Translations under genes and position numbers: made by a program
NCBI RefSeq assembly: GCF_958450345.1
Contig: NC_088784.1
Location: forward strand, 63,163,247 to 63,227,246
Direction of reading: 5' to 3'
Source: Calliphora vicina
Taxonomy: Eukaryota; Arthropoda; Insecta; Diptera; Calliphoridae
Length of the DNA: 64,000 nt
Shown here: positions 23,430-35,082 of the stretch, one piece after another
How positions within the stretch are numbered: position 1 is the first letter of the stretch
Layout: every line of letters starts with the position of its first letter
Notes under the pieces: generated by a model
The model's database searches: none
Seen by the model: only the letters and a program-made list of their open reading frames with translations
What the model was told of the DNA's origin: nothing

Positions 23430-24780
23430 TGTGTAGATTTATGTATTACATCAACGTGGTGCAGTTTATTTACCAAAAACACTGGCCATTACACTTCCGG
23501 TCGAACTTTGGGCACCTTATATTTCCCTTTCGTTTCAAACTATCTATTTTACGCCTGTATATTTAAATATAATAAATAGTGGATTCCCATTTTTTGCTGT
23601 ATTACTTCGAAATAAATTTAACCCAAACCAAGGAAGGTATGATATATGCTGTCGATGAAATTGTTTAAATTTTAACAAATGTATGTATGTGCATACAAAA
23701 AAATTTCGCTGAAATGTCAAACATCTTGAAAAGTCAACAACTGAACTCCGTGAACAAATGGGAAAATGTGTAGTAAAAACTCACACAATGAATGAATGAA
23801 TAAACGAATGATTGAGCGAATGAATGAACGAACGAACACACAGTGAACCTAAAATACAGGAAACAGCCCGCCACAACAAATGTTGCATGCTGGCATGCTG
23901 CACTTCACAAACAAACCACACACAAACACTGAGTGCAACATGTTAAAAATCAAAAAGAGCAAATCGAAATAAAATAAAACAACATGGAAAGCAATAAAGC
24001 CATTTTGAATAGTACAAGTAATACCTACCGAAAAATTAAATAACAAATCCATTTGTTTCTTTTTTTATGGGATTTAGAAAAAACAAATGCAACCTCCAAT
24101 GTAAACAAAGTGTAAAAATAATCTAGCTCCGCGTAAATGTGTATTTAAATAAATAAATATGTATTCAAGTACTACACATTTCAATATGTGTTTTTGAATT
24201 TATTTTAAGAGTTTCATTTTATTTGTAACACACCAGAAAGTATGAAAGAAAAGCCCATCTAATGTTAATGACTTTGATATGTCGCCGTATTTGTTGAGTG
24301 GAAAATGTTGCATAGAAAATCAAATATACATATATTTGGAGTAGCGAGCTACAAGGAAGCCAATGACATGTTACACCTGCATAATATTAAAACAAAAAAT
24401 CTGAAAAGTATTTAATAACCAGTGTATAAAGACAATGAATGTGGCATGTGTAGAATGTCATTGAACGCGTTATCAAGTTACCAATTTAGTTGATTATGAA
24501 ATATTCCATTTTTATTAACAGAGACAACGACTGCATCCACATTAACAAAGTCTATGTGGATGCAGTAAATATTCCAAATTAATATTTACAAGACTATAAT
24601 ACCATGATAGGCCGTGTTGTCCAATAAAAACAAGTGTTTATAAAAATGTCCATATAGAAAGTCCATCATTTAGACGAATAGGAAAATCATAATATACATA
24701 TGTACAAGGTGGCTGATGAAAGCCGCTATTAAAAGAAAACTTGATAACTTTTTCTCCATCTAAGTAATCTGGATTTTTTT
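23430..24780. other. No recognisable gene; (GAAT)n microsatellite
   Basis: AT-rich with no supported exon. A GAAT/GAAC tetranucleotide stretch lies at 23788-23838. ACTGCATCCACAT near 24531 and its inverse ATGTGGATGCAGT near 24555 form a small hairpin. Confidence 0.4.
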
Positions 24781-24834
24781 TTTTTGTTTTTGTAGATTGA
24801 TCCTTAGATATAATAAAAATGGAAAACTGGGACA

Positions 24835-25410
24835 CTGAAAAAATATTGTCCACCGCAATCACACTTTGGAGTCTGTAATTTTGGTTCAGAATATAGACAC
24901 ACATTTGGCGGCGATCCTCCGAGTACATGGACCATTATGAGACTAGTGAATAATTTTCCACAACACGGGACTGTCGCTAGAAGGCCTTATAAACCCTTCC
25001 GTTCGAACAGAGGAAACTATTGCTGCCGTAATTGCAGCCATACAAAGCAACCCCAGCGTTGCAACAAGGTGATTATCTGCTCAAATAGGATTTGAACTTA
25101 TTCCCCCACAAAGTCTAAAAAACTTAATGCAGCTTAACTAAATGTCTAAAAAACTAAATGCAGACTTGCCGATTCGCTTGGAATTTTGCCAGAACATGCT
25201 TGAAAAGATGGAAGAAGACGAGAACTTGTTGAATTGTTCTTTCATGTCTGATGAGGCTCATTTTGATTAGAACTGCAATGTAATCTAATAAAATTGTCGC
25301 ATATGGAGTGGTTTCAATCCAGAAATACTGCATGAGAGTGAATTGCATCCAATTCGCGTGGTGTGCACAACTTTTTGCTAAGATGCCGCAACTGCATCAA
25401 CGAGCAGGGC
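24835..25410 (+). mobile_element. Tc1/mariner-type transposase remnant
   Basis: In changing frames the plus strand gives the parts of one transposase in order: a helix-turn-helix like segment DPPSTWTIMRLVNNFPQHGT (24910-24970) running into VARRP, a second DNA-binding helix region VRTEETIAAVIAAIQSNPSV (24996-25055) followed by LSAQIGFEL, and the catalytic core piece SFMSDEAHFD then NCRIWSGFNPEILHES (25240-25335). The family pattern is (F)MSDEAHFHLxGxVNKQNxRxW with a catalytic Asp in the SDEAHF motif. The last catalytic segment is missing and there are several stops, so it is inactive. Confidence 0.7.
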
Positions 25411-25449
25411 GGGTATTTAAATTCAATTATCTTTAAGACTAATTAAACT

Positions 25450-26420
25450 ATTTTTAATACAATTCAATGGGCTCTCAAATGAAAAAAGATTGAATAAATT
25501 CTATGGATTACAAAAAAAGTTATTCCAGTTTCTTAATGTATGAAAATTCATAGGTCAACCTGTATATGTTTCATATGTTAAAAGTCTGGGGAAACTAAGT
25601 GCAATTTATCGACATATAATTGTGATTTTTATCTTGGTTAGTGGATTCTGCAATGCAACTTTTGAGATAATAAATTTAAAATGCTATCCTCGCATCTCCT
25701 AATTCCAATACTTTTTAGTTCCTTCAACTTCCCTTTTGCAGCCAATTGTTAGTGCCGAGAACCTGAATGACTAGTGAGTGGTTAAAGAAGACAAGTCGCT
25801 AATAGCTCCCCTTCATGTACGCCGTCACTGAATAGATCGTCCATCACCTTACGTGCCTACTCGTGAAAACAACATATGGATTCGAAAATAAAACTAAAAA
25901 ACAACAAGATGTACATCTCATTCGAGGACAAACATATCACCACCAGTCTGAAGACAGTAGTCGATTTCTTAGTATGTGGTAAAAGTCACACCAAATAATT
26001 CTTCAATACATCCCAATAATTGGCCGTCAAGTCTGAGGACCAATCGAAGGGTATGCGAAAAAAAACGAGTCAGAAAAGATGAAAAGAGTCTTAAATCCCT
26101 ATAATCCAAATCGCTACTTGGAATCACTATTTAACCCATTGAGATCGAGTAAAGTATCATGCTCTGGTAGATGAGTACCTTAAGTTCAAGAATTTTGTAC
26201 CCAGCACTTCCCAGCCGGCAGCACAATAGGTCTGGAGCTCTAAATTTAAATGCTCTCTGAATGAGAAGAAGGGCAAATCGCCAAAAAGTAGAAAGATAAT
26301 CGAGAAATCTTTCCGTTCTTGGTCCCTTGTAAACACATTTCCAAACATTATCCGATCTTACTCAGATTTTCAGGGTTTAACTATTATATCAAGTGTCACA
26401 ATACCCAAAAATCATTCAAA
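25450..26420. other. No recognisable gene
   Basis: Less AT-rich between 25700 and 26340, which suggests old coding or mobile DNA, but I could not read a consistent protein in any frame. Confidence 0.35.
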
Positions 26421-26421
26421 C

Positions 26422-26605
26422 AAAATCACTTTTCATACAAATAAAAGTACTTTTGAAAAAGTAGTAAAATGCAAGACTCACTTTAAGTTTAAAATCACTT
26501 TTCATACAAACAAAAGTACTTTTGAAAAAGTAGTAAAATGCAAGACTCACTTTAAGTTTAAAATCACTTTTCATACAAATAAAAGTACTTTTGAAAAAGT
26601 AGTAG
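26422..26605. repeat. 69-bp tandem repeat, about 2.6 copies
   Basis: Units start at 26422, 26491 and 26560. Each begins AAAATCACTTTTCATACAAA and ends ACTCACTTTAAGTTT. Only one or two bases differ between full units. Because 69 is a multiple of three, the minus strand stays open over the array, which makes a false repetitive reading frame. Related AAAGTACTTTT(G/T) motifs continue to about 26860. Confidence 0.85.
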
Positions 26606-26982
26606 AAAGGTACTTTGTATGTTTTGTGTAATACAACACAATTTAGCATAAAACTGTTATATTTTTGCTTAAAATTACTAAAATAAAAGCTTTGAAAAAT
26701 AGTAGTAGAAAAAGTACTTTTTTATTTTTTTTTTGACAGAATTCAATTAACATTTATATTTTTAATTTTAAAGTACATAGTCTCTAAAAATATTACTTTT
26801 GAAAAAGTAGTAGAAAAAGTACTTTTTCGTTTTGAGTTAAAAAAGCCTCACTTTAAGTTTATTTTCCATGACGTTAGTTGTTACCTCCACAACATTCAAC
26901 TAATCATAATAATATTGACACTCATGAACTAACATTAATTTTTTAAAAAAAAAATATTTCTATAATTATGAAGTAAACTTAC

Positions 26983-27148
26983 CCGACTGTGATCCACCAG
27001 CTATTTGACGCATTTCCTTGGTGAATTCCTTGTTGCCAAATTGACACGACAAATCGTGAACGGTACGGGGCTCGCCTTTGTCTAGCAAACGTTCTAAGAA
27101 GAAAAGCAACGTCATGTTGCGTGCCATTTCATATTCCATGGATTCCAT
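26983..27148 (-). CDS. egl: First coding exon of Egalitarian-like protein
   Basis: The minus strand encodes 55 complete codons beginning MESMEYEMARNMTLLFFLER, through LLDKGEPRTVHDLSCQFG, to KEMRQIAGGSQS, followed by a consensus donor (G|GTAAGT) that splits the next Gly codon after its first base. I recognise this as the N terminus of Egalitarian, a protein that binds localised mRNAs, BicD and dynein light chain and is needed for mRNA transport and oocyte fate in flies. This identification is from memory of the family. Codon use and composition stand out sharply from the surrounding AT-rich DNA. The ATG lies in ACTCAATATGG and no in-frame upstream start was seen. The next exon, expected at lower coordinates on the same strand, was not found, so the intron may exceed 26 kb or hide a short exon. 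Confidence 0.7.
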
Positions 27149-28390
27149 ATTGAGTGGTTGGTTGTTCGCTCTATTTAGACTTAAACTTTTGTTTTAACTT
27201 TAATATGTATTTTGATTTAGATTAATTTGGATTTATTTCCTAGGTTTTAAGCACAACCTTAATCGTTGTAACAATTATTCGTTAGATTTTAATTTAATTA
27301 CTTTTATTTTTGGGAATAAAATTTTTATGAATTTTAAATAGGAAGCTCTCGTTTTATGTTGATATTTGATTTTTGTTTTATTTAATTTAATTTTAGATAA
27401 GGCAGTTTGGGAAACACTGATGATAAGTGATAATTGTTTAAATATTATTTATATTACGTTTTTTTCTGGTTTTTATCTAAAAGTAAAATATTTAAATAGA
27501 AATGAAATAAAATTAAAATTATATTAAATTATACAAAATTTCTAAAGAAAAAGAGAAAAAACAAACATATTATGCAATAAACTAATAAGAAATAAAGAAT
27601 TCTTTTTATACATTTGTTTATATTATTTTGTGTTTATAAATAAATAAAGAGCAAGAATAAAATGTTGGTTAAAAGGTTTTTTATTTGTTTTTGATTTTTT
27701 TTTTCTGTTCAGCTGGCAAACATTTACATTTGCTGGGTTTTGTTATGATGTTTGGGTGTAATTGTATGTCTTGCATTTTACATTATCTTAAGTAAGAAAT
27801 TTGAATAAAAGAATTATGTAGCACGTTTATGTTGTAAATAATTAACCAACATTACTACCTGATGTAGGACACTAAGCTACGCTAATACACTACTTGCACT
27901 CAAACTACAATAACACAAATTGTCAAATAAAAAACACAAAACTGTCCGAACAGTCGTCACCGCCATAAAATTCAAATAAATCAACAAAAACATTACATTC
28001 TAAGCTAAAGGAAACCGTTACTCGTTACACACTTACGTGGTAAAATGAACGCTTTATTTCGAGTATCCTTGTGTTAAGGAAACGGAAGTTGAATGAAAAC
28101 TAAATGCTCTTTTCGTTTTCTTCAAACAACAACACAACATTCCTTTAGTTCAACAAACAAACAATAAACACGGCGAATTAAACGAGTCTGCGCTTTGGAA
28201 TTTGTTTTTAAGACATACAGCTGTTTACACCCTACAGACCTTCACAACCTTCATTTGCGATTAGAGGGTCATAACTCAAAACTTACACCCTTATTGTGGT
28301 TGGCGTAAAACGCCATTCGACAGTTTCGTATTAGATTAAAGATAAAATGCATTCTGTTTCTTTATACTAATGCGAAACTTTCTATGGCGT
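27149..28390 (-). other. Upstream region of the egl-like exon
   Basis: AT-rich, no further coding exon seen. It should hold the 5' UTR and promoter of the egl-like gene, but no TATA box or initiator can be assigned with confidence. 28140-28280 is less AT-rich. Confidence 0.3.
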
Positions 28391-28391
28391 A

Positions 28392-29382
28392 CAGTGGACC
28401 AGATTCATTAATAAAATCCGAGGTGAAATTTAACGTGGGCGTAGCCAAGTTATAAAAATGGGCCGAACAAATGCTCCAGGAGCGGCGCTATTTTTTTTTT
28501 TTGTTTCCATCCGATTTTAATATTTTTGGAAAGCGCTCGGCTAGATGTGCAATAGTTTTGAAAGAGTGAGATTTAAAGTGTCATATTTTTGAATCTAAAT
28601 GAGATATTGACTTGAAACTTTTTTGTAATGCCAAAATATAACTTATCTAAACAAAAAAGATTAGTTCGGAATAAATGTGGATCAAATTGTTCCTAATATT
28701 TGCAATCCTATTAAAATTTTCAATGTTTTTTAAATTCTTCATTCCAAATTACAATTTTGCCCACATTTCCTTTGGGGCTGGGAAAATACTTTGGGGATAA
28801 ATAGGGAACACATCAAGGTTTGCAAAGCTGCTTTCTGTTTTTTGATACCTTTGGAATTTTAGAACAAGTGGCCCAAAGTTGACATATTGATATAAAAATA
28901 GGTCAAATTACGAAGGACGTAGATGCGAAAATGGGACATATTTTTTATACCAAAATGTTCTCCGTAAAGATACCTTATAGAAGAACATGAAATTGTTATA
29001 TGTTCTTAAAGAATTTTTTTTTTTTAATAAAAAAGAGTTAAGTCACCTTTTCGCCCAAAAAATAGCAAAAATCTACTATTTTTTGAATTTTTATATTGAA
29101 AATCGTTTATTTTTGGATTCATAATTGATATTGCTCTGAAATCTTGAATCGAGTCTATTTGGTCCAAAAGTACGCCCTATATTTTTAATAAAACGTACCA
29201 AGGTATGGCAACATTTTTAAATTTATATTTTCAAATGCCTTTAACTCGGAAGTTATAAGTGATAAATAGCACACGCCTTTCCAAAAAAAATAAGAATCTT
29301 TAAAAGGGGATGGCAAACAAAAAAAAAATACCACGTGGTTAAAAATGTTCCAAAAGCAAAAAAATATGATTCTGCCCAACTA
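28392..29382. mobile_element. MITE of the CAGTGG..CAGAATC family, copy 1
   Basis: Begins TA-CAGTGGACCAGATTC and ends GATTCTGCCCAACTA, a diverged inverted pair. The body shares long stretches with the element at 63351-63923: GGGAAAATACTTTGGGG, AATAGGGAACACATCAAGG and TTTTAGAACAAGTG..CCCAAAGTTGA, in the same order. It is about 990 bp and longer than the other copy. TA at the left end suggests a Tc1/mariner-type target, but the right side does not confirm it. Non-coding. Confidence 0.6.
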
Positions 29383-29524
29383 TGTTGCGTAAAACGTCAA
29401 CCTCGATAAGGGTCTTTACTTTTTTTAAATAAGTACTCAAAACCATTCGCTATATCTTTCAAATAGCTTTTTCTTTCATAAACGTCAAAACTAAAAATAC
29501 GTGTTCTTCTAGAAATGCTATGTG

Positions 29525-29665
29525 AGATCATCCGACTATTGGATCGCACTACTTATTACGGAAAAAAGCCATTATATAGCCGCAATATGTGGAATGAAAT
29601 CCCAGATATATTTTCCGCGTACAAGCGCGAAAGATGCCGATCGTTATTTACGCCCAGTTGAATCT
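29525..29665 (+). mobile_element. Non-LTR retrotransposon C-terminal scrap
   Basis: Plus strand reads LDRTTYYGKKPLYSRNMWNE then IPDIFSAY. This matches the end of Jockey/CR1-type ORF2 proteins (compare RTAHYRENSFFSRTVRMWNK followed by LPPEVFP at 2160-2240). About 45 residues survive. Confidence 0.6.
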
Positions 29666-29714
29666 CTACACCCGAAACTATTGATATGCTGTTGGCCTAT
29701 CGGAGATTAAAAGT

Positions 29715-29955
29715 GTTAGAGACTTTGGAGCCATAGTCATCTCACATGGCTAAATTTTGAATGATCACTTCAGTATGAGAAAATTTTCAGCAAAATGGGT
29801 GCCGGATTTGCTCTCAATCGGGTGCACATGAACAAATTTAAGAAACTTTGATAAAAATTTATAGAGCTCAAAGACTATGTTGAAAAATAAAATGATTTTT
29901 TTATCCAAAAACCTGTATTTCATTCAAAACGTCACTGACTTATTGAGCCGTCCTC
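29715..29955 (+). mobile_element. mariner transposase relic with internal deletion
   Basis: Near 29755-29820 the plus strand reads ILNDHFSMRKFSAKWVPDLL, the well-known mariner segment between the DNA-binding and catalytic domains (usual form ILHEHLGMRKVSARWVPRLL). About 40 bases later it reads FIELKDYVEK and stops, which is the usual mariner C terminus. The catalytic core between them is deleted. The following TTATTGAGCCGTCCTCGTG may be part of the terminal repeat. Confidence 0.65.
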
Positions 29956-29959
29956 GTGT

Positions 29960-31343
29960 GATGTTTTGAAGTTGCAACTTTAAAAATATCGTTATTTCAC
30001 TAAAGCGAAGTGATCGAGAAAAACTATTTTCTTTCTCTATGGACAGATCTCAAGACAGATTTGCAACATTAGAACCTCTGGATATTTTTTTTTTAAATTC
30101 CTTTCCTTTTAATTGTAAATGAATTCCTTTTTCTCTGAGCAACAGAAGACTCTCTATCAAAGACTGTCAACAATTGTTTAATTGTCATCTTTAAGGAGAC
30201 CGTATTTCACTGGTTTTCCTAATTGGTTTGGCCAAAATGTCAAAATTCGACCGCCTCTAACTCAGATAGTTCTTGACCGATCTTGTTGATAAATTGTGTC
30301 TGAATTACTATCCAATATGTGCAAATTTTCAAATCGGAAGACATCGATTTTAGACGTATATTCGTTTGTTTCTCCTTTAAAATTTCATTATCTTTATTTT
30401 TACTTTATAAAAGTTTCGGTTTAGTTATTCGGCCAAATTGTGAATACTGGTATTAGGCCGATGTTTGGCCCAATCCAAAATCGAATATTCGGTCGGATTC
30501 TATATCTATGCACTGAATATTGCATAAGGAGTGTAAACAAGTCGATTGAGATGCATTACACGTGGAATATAAGATCATAAAAGGCGACGAATTACAAATC
30601 TATGCATATGAGCCCCATATATAACAGCTGCCAGCTGGATGGTACTTCTAATAATCTCAAATAATCATAAAATAAAATGGATGTTCTGTAGTGTACTTAT
30701 TGGAAGAGGAAAATTGGTTTCGAGAAATGATTGAAAAGTATCTTCATGATATCGTCGTATTATATTATAATTAGTAATAAATGGTGCTAATCTTTCTCAC
30801 TTTTTGTGTAAAAGTTCACTCTAAATGTGCCCCCTTATCTACCAAGAGAAACTTCTTCCCACACTTATGGATAGTATACAATACATATCTGCCTGAGATG
30901 TGTTTATAATTCCAGTAAAACTTATTTTGTTCTCTAGGAGATACGAGAAGATACAATCTGAGAAACAGCAAAATCTATCATTCCAAAAATGCTAAGTAAA
31001 TTCATTATTATGGGTTTTGAATTTATTTTGAGTTTTCTATATGAGTTTTAAATGTAATATAGTTGAAACAGTAACAATGTCCTTTAATCCTGAATATTGG
31101 CCAACATAGTCTATTGGCTACAAACGACAGTAATCAATCCTACTTTCCTGTTAGAGGTTCTTGTATAATGACCGGTCTTGGAGAAGACCATCTTATTGAT
31201 GCTTCTAGATCATGTACCGACATTAATTTTTGCAACTTTAATTAATTTAAGATCATAATGGAAAGGATCTCCGCAATCCCAAGCTTCGTCATTGAACAGA
31301 TATTAAAAAATTTAATTTTTGACAGAATTTTTAATATGTATTA
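29960..31343. other. No recognisable gene
   Basis: AT-rich mixed sequence. The stretch 30210-30365 shares ATCGGAAGACATCGATTTTA and nearby words with 18820-18960 and is probably a copy of the same dispersed repeat. Confidence 0.4.
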
Positions 31344-31351
31344 GTATATTC

Positions 31352-32008
31352 TAGGGATGCCAATCCCGAAATCCCGATCCCGAAATATTATGAGATTTTT
31401 GATATTTTAGGAAGATTTCTGAAGCACCCAAAATACTTGGAAAGCTAAATTTCAGCATATTTTTTATAATACTAATCTCGCTTCAAATCCAAACGCAGCC
31501 AGATTTTTTCATTTGAATCAGGGAGCAGCACGTCTCCCTTGCATTAACAGGCTTTTACACAATTTACACTTTTACGAAATTTATGTTCAAGTTATTTTCT
31601 GAAGGGGCAAATGTAGCCCGATTTCCGCAGTACTTTACAGTAAAATTTCAGAGTACTTACAACTTATTTTGTGCAAAATTTTATATGGATTGCCGCATAA
31701 TCAAGATATTTATGACTGCTCAAACAGTACTCCGGGGGACAATTGTATGGAGCTAGGGGAAATCATGGACCATTTTATTTTAATTTAATGCATTAGTTTT
31801 TGATTTGTTATATTTTTACTTAAATATATTAATGAAATAATAGTATTTATTGTTGAATTTGATGTTTTTGACGTTTAACTAAAATCCCGAAGTCCCAAAA
31901 AATCCCGAAAATTCCCGGGATCCTGAAAAATCCCGGGATCCCGGGATTTTCATTTATAAAATCCCGAATCCCGGGATTTGTAAAACCCAGTCCAGTTTGG
32001 CATCCCTA
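31352..32008. mobile_element. hAT MITE (CCCGGGATT type) with exact 8-bp target duplication
   Basis: Ends are TAGGGATGCCAA and TTGGCATCCCTA. The 8 bases GTATATTC flank both sides exactly (31344-31351 and 32009-32016), as hAT transposases leave. Subterminal regions are packed with ATCCCGAAATCCCGATCCCG at the left and repeated AATCCCGGGATT palindromes at the right (31875-31980), likely transposase binding sites. The 657-bp body has no usable frame. The element at 50672-51503 belongs to the same group. Confidence 0.9.
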
Positions 32009-32019
32009 GTATATTCTAA

Positions 32020-32350
32020 ACTTCAGTGAAAATGCGTGGGCACCAATTGGTCGATGATATGACCAATTGTTGCTGTTCTTCCCTGGTGAAAAACTTCCGG
32101 TTGGTACAGCTGTCGCTGGATTGACAATCTTTGCCGAGTGAAACTCGTGTCGTTCCGGAGCGAATATTCAATTATCATGGGAACGAATATGATCAGTTCA
32201 GTTGTCCTGCTTGGATTGCCAGACTCTGATTGAATGCACTAATTTCTATTGGGAATCTATGTAAAATTCTATATGAAGCTTACTAAACGATTTTAAGTTC
32301 AGATTTCTTGAGCAACGACATTCTCTGCAATATCAAAAATATTCTTCGAT
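32020..32350. other. No recognisable gene
   Basis: 32030-32230 is much less AT-rich than its surroundings and might be a piece of old coding or transposon DNA. No frame gives a protein I can recognise. Confidence 0.35.
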
Positions 32351-32352
32351 TA

Positions 32353-33860
32353 TTATACCCTTCACCTTCGTGAGAAGGGTATAGAGTAACTTCGGGTAAT
32401 GTGGACTACCGTTTTGTTTTTTCTAAATTTTGGCCACAATATATATGGATATTAAAAGAGTTGTGAAGCAATAAATTAGCTAATGTATTCTCTAATGGTT
32501 TTTGCAGTTGAATATTTTTTCCGTTAAAGGATAAAAAATTTATGTGAAAATATTGTAAGGAACCCAAAAATCAGCATTAAAAAAATTGGAGGGTAATATG
32601 GACCACTATATGAGGGTAATGTGGACTAGTATTTAATACATAAAATTCATGAACCAGCTAATCATGAATGATTAAAAAATTTAATTTCAATATATTTTTA
32701 TTAATACAAACTAAAAAGTCGCGTTCTTGGCTTAGATAGATTGCTTACAAAGTACATAGTTATTGTCGGGTAATATGGACCAGTAGTACATAATCAAGTA
32801 ATTTAAGTGGTCCACATTACACGAACTTGGGTTACAGTGGTAAAAAGTTATTTTTACCTAATAATCTAAATGTGCTTTAATTCTTACCAAATATATGCAA
32901 AACTACGTGTCCACTTTAACTATATAAAACAACCAAACATTAAATTCTACCAAGTAACTGTACCAAATTTTGTTTCTTACTTGAGCCGAAAAAAATGTTG
33001 AGCAGGCGCATTAATTTCAATACAAGAATAAAAAGTCAACATATCAATAACTCATGAAAGCAAATGTGCAATTGTCGTTTCAAACAAATTGTAAAATGTA
33101 CGACAAATCAGTTTTATCATACCTTCAATAGTTTCTGAAAAAAGACACTGGTCCACATTAGACGCATAGTCCACAATACCCGAAGTTACTCTACATATAT
33201 AAGTTTGTAATTTCTACATTTTTCATTTCCGACCCTATAAAGTATATATGTATATTCTGGATCCTTATAGATAGCGGAGTCGATTAAGCCATGTCCGTCT
33301 GTCTGTCTGTCCGTCTGTCTGTTGAAATCAATTTTCTGAAGACCCCAGATATCTTCGGGATCCAAATCTTCAATAATTCTGTCAGACATGCTTTCGAGAA
33401 GTTTGCTATTTAAAATCAGCAAAATCGGTCCATAAATAACGGAGATATGAGCAAAAAACCGGGACAACCTCGATTTTTTACCTATTTTTGATCTATATCT
33501 GGATTACTAAGTCATTAATATAGACAATATGGATACCTAATGATAGATATTTCAAAGTCCATTGCAACGATGTAGATAAGGCTATAGTAAGTTTGACCTA
33601 CAATGGGTCAAAATCAGGAAAAATATTTTATAACCCGAATTTTTTATCATCAAACAATTTTTTTGTCATACATTTTTTTCCAAAAAAAAAAATTTGGAAA
33701 AAACTTTTTTTAAAAAAAAATTAAAAAACAATTTCAAAAAAAAAATTTAAAAACAATTAAAAAAAAATAAATTTTGTTTACCTAAAAAAATTTATTTTAA
33801 AGTATAATTTGGTGAAGGGTATATAAGATTCGGCACAGCCGAATATAGCTCTCTTACTTG
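32353..33860 (+). mobile_element. mini-me/DINE-1-like element, copy 3, interrupted by a MITE
   Basis: Starts TTATACCCTTCACCTTCGTG, then is interrupted at 32384-33191, then resumes ACATATATAAGTTTGTAATT, with (TA)n, the core GGATCCTTATAGATAGCGGA, a (GTCY)n tract at 33293-33321, and the shared end GGTGAAGGGTATATAAGATT ... CAAG. Without the insertion it is about 700 bp and aligns along its length with copy 2 at 22694-23426. Confidence 0.85.
32384..33191. mobile_element. TA-flanked MITE nested in mini-me
   Basis: Ends GAGTAACTTCGGGTAATGTG (left) and CCACAATACCCGAAGTTACTC (right) are inverted with one mismatch over about 25 bases. TA lies on both sides (32382-32383, 33192-33193), and the flanking mini-me sequence becomes continuous when the element plus one TA is removed. 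GGTAATRTGGAC recurs inside in both orientations (32586, 32614, 32766, 32810). The TA target suggests Tc1/mariner-type mobilisation. 808 bp, non-coding. Confidence 0.88.
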
Positions 33861-33864
33861 TTTT

Positions 33865-34950
33865 TTGTTATTTTTGTCGAGAAATTGTACAATTGTGTTT
33901 AGGGTACTTGATAAACATACTTGACCGACCACATTCTACATCAATTTATCTATATTTCTCTCATTCTCTTTAAATAAGAGTGTGTTTGATTTGTTTTTAC
34001 TAAAATGTGAAAGTTTTGTGTATTTTTTTAACAAATTATTTTTTATTTCATGATTTTTGCAACAAATAAATTTCTTGTTTGTAAATGTTTGGTTAAATAG
34101 TGTTGAGAGAATTAGTTAGTTGAAGAGGGAACAAAATGTTGGCTTTGTCCGTTGCTTTTTACTTTACATTTCTTGAGTAAGCATGTTTGACTCTCTGTGT
34201 AGTACATATTTTTTTTTTTTTTGTTTTTCTTTTATTCAATTCTTTTCGAACCAAAAGCAAAAACCGTTTTAGTGTTTTGCGTGTGAACATTGCGGCCAAA
34301 GCGGCTGGCAACGGCAGCACTACCAGAAAACTGAGAATGAAGAAGCAGCTGTAAAAAAGTGCGCGCGAGGAAAATGTATGAATCAGTTCGCCGACAGGTA
34401 AACGAATGAGTGACACACTTATGGGTAGCAAGAAATATTTTTTATTAACGAAGAAAAATGCCAGAGTGGTCAGAATGTAATGTTCTATTTAGGATATCTT
34501 GTTTTTCTTTTTTTAGTTTAGTGCTCACAATGTGTGAGAAAAGACAAATAAATTTTAAATTAGTCAGAATCTTTGGTTGATGAATGTTTTTCTATTTTTC
34601 TAAGACGAATGATATTTTTATTAGGTTCATTAAAAAATTTAATTAGTTTACAAAAATAAAGTTATTTTATAAGCGTCAAATCAATTCGATTTTGGAAACT
34701 TTTAAAATCTTACTCGACTGGTCAGATATTCATTCAATTTAAAATAGGCTTAGGAGTTCAAGTTGAAACGGTGAACAGATCTCTGCTACCATTGACATGA
34801 GTTCCTAAATAATAATTAGTCCATATTTGTTGATTTCCAAATGTTTTATAACTTGTTTTTCTATTGACTCGGTGTCTAAGTCAACAGAGGCTTATCAAAT
34901 TATCTTTGGTATGGACATTTTACTTTGACATGAATAGTTTAGTTTAGTAT
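33865..34950. other. No recognisable gene
   Basis: AT-rich. On the minus strand 34159-34431 a 90-codon frame has a hydrophobic stretch and a basic tail, and the DNA is locally less AT-rich, but no family is recognised and there is no other support. Confidence 0.35.
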
Positions 34951-35082
34951 TTACATGGTGTACATATCCACTCGGAGACCCCTAGGATCCATTGTGATTC
35001 GCTTCGAAAATAATAGTAATAACAATCTCCTGTTATTAAACCACTTTATTCCCCTAATGAAACAAAAGATATACTTCAGTAT

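Noticed and set aside
26416..26649. Repetitive protein on the minus strand with a 23-residue repeat
   Set aside because: It is only the translation of the 69-bp tandem DNA repeat, with no splice or start evidence.
34159..34431. Small membrane protein of 90 residues on the minus strand
   Set aside because: It has a hydrophobic stretch and a less AT-rich base composition, but no recognised homology, poor start context and a low-complexity Lys-rich tail; kept only as a note.
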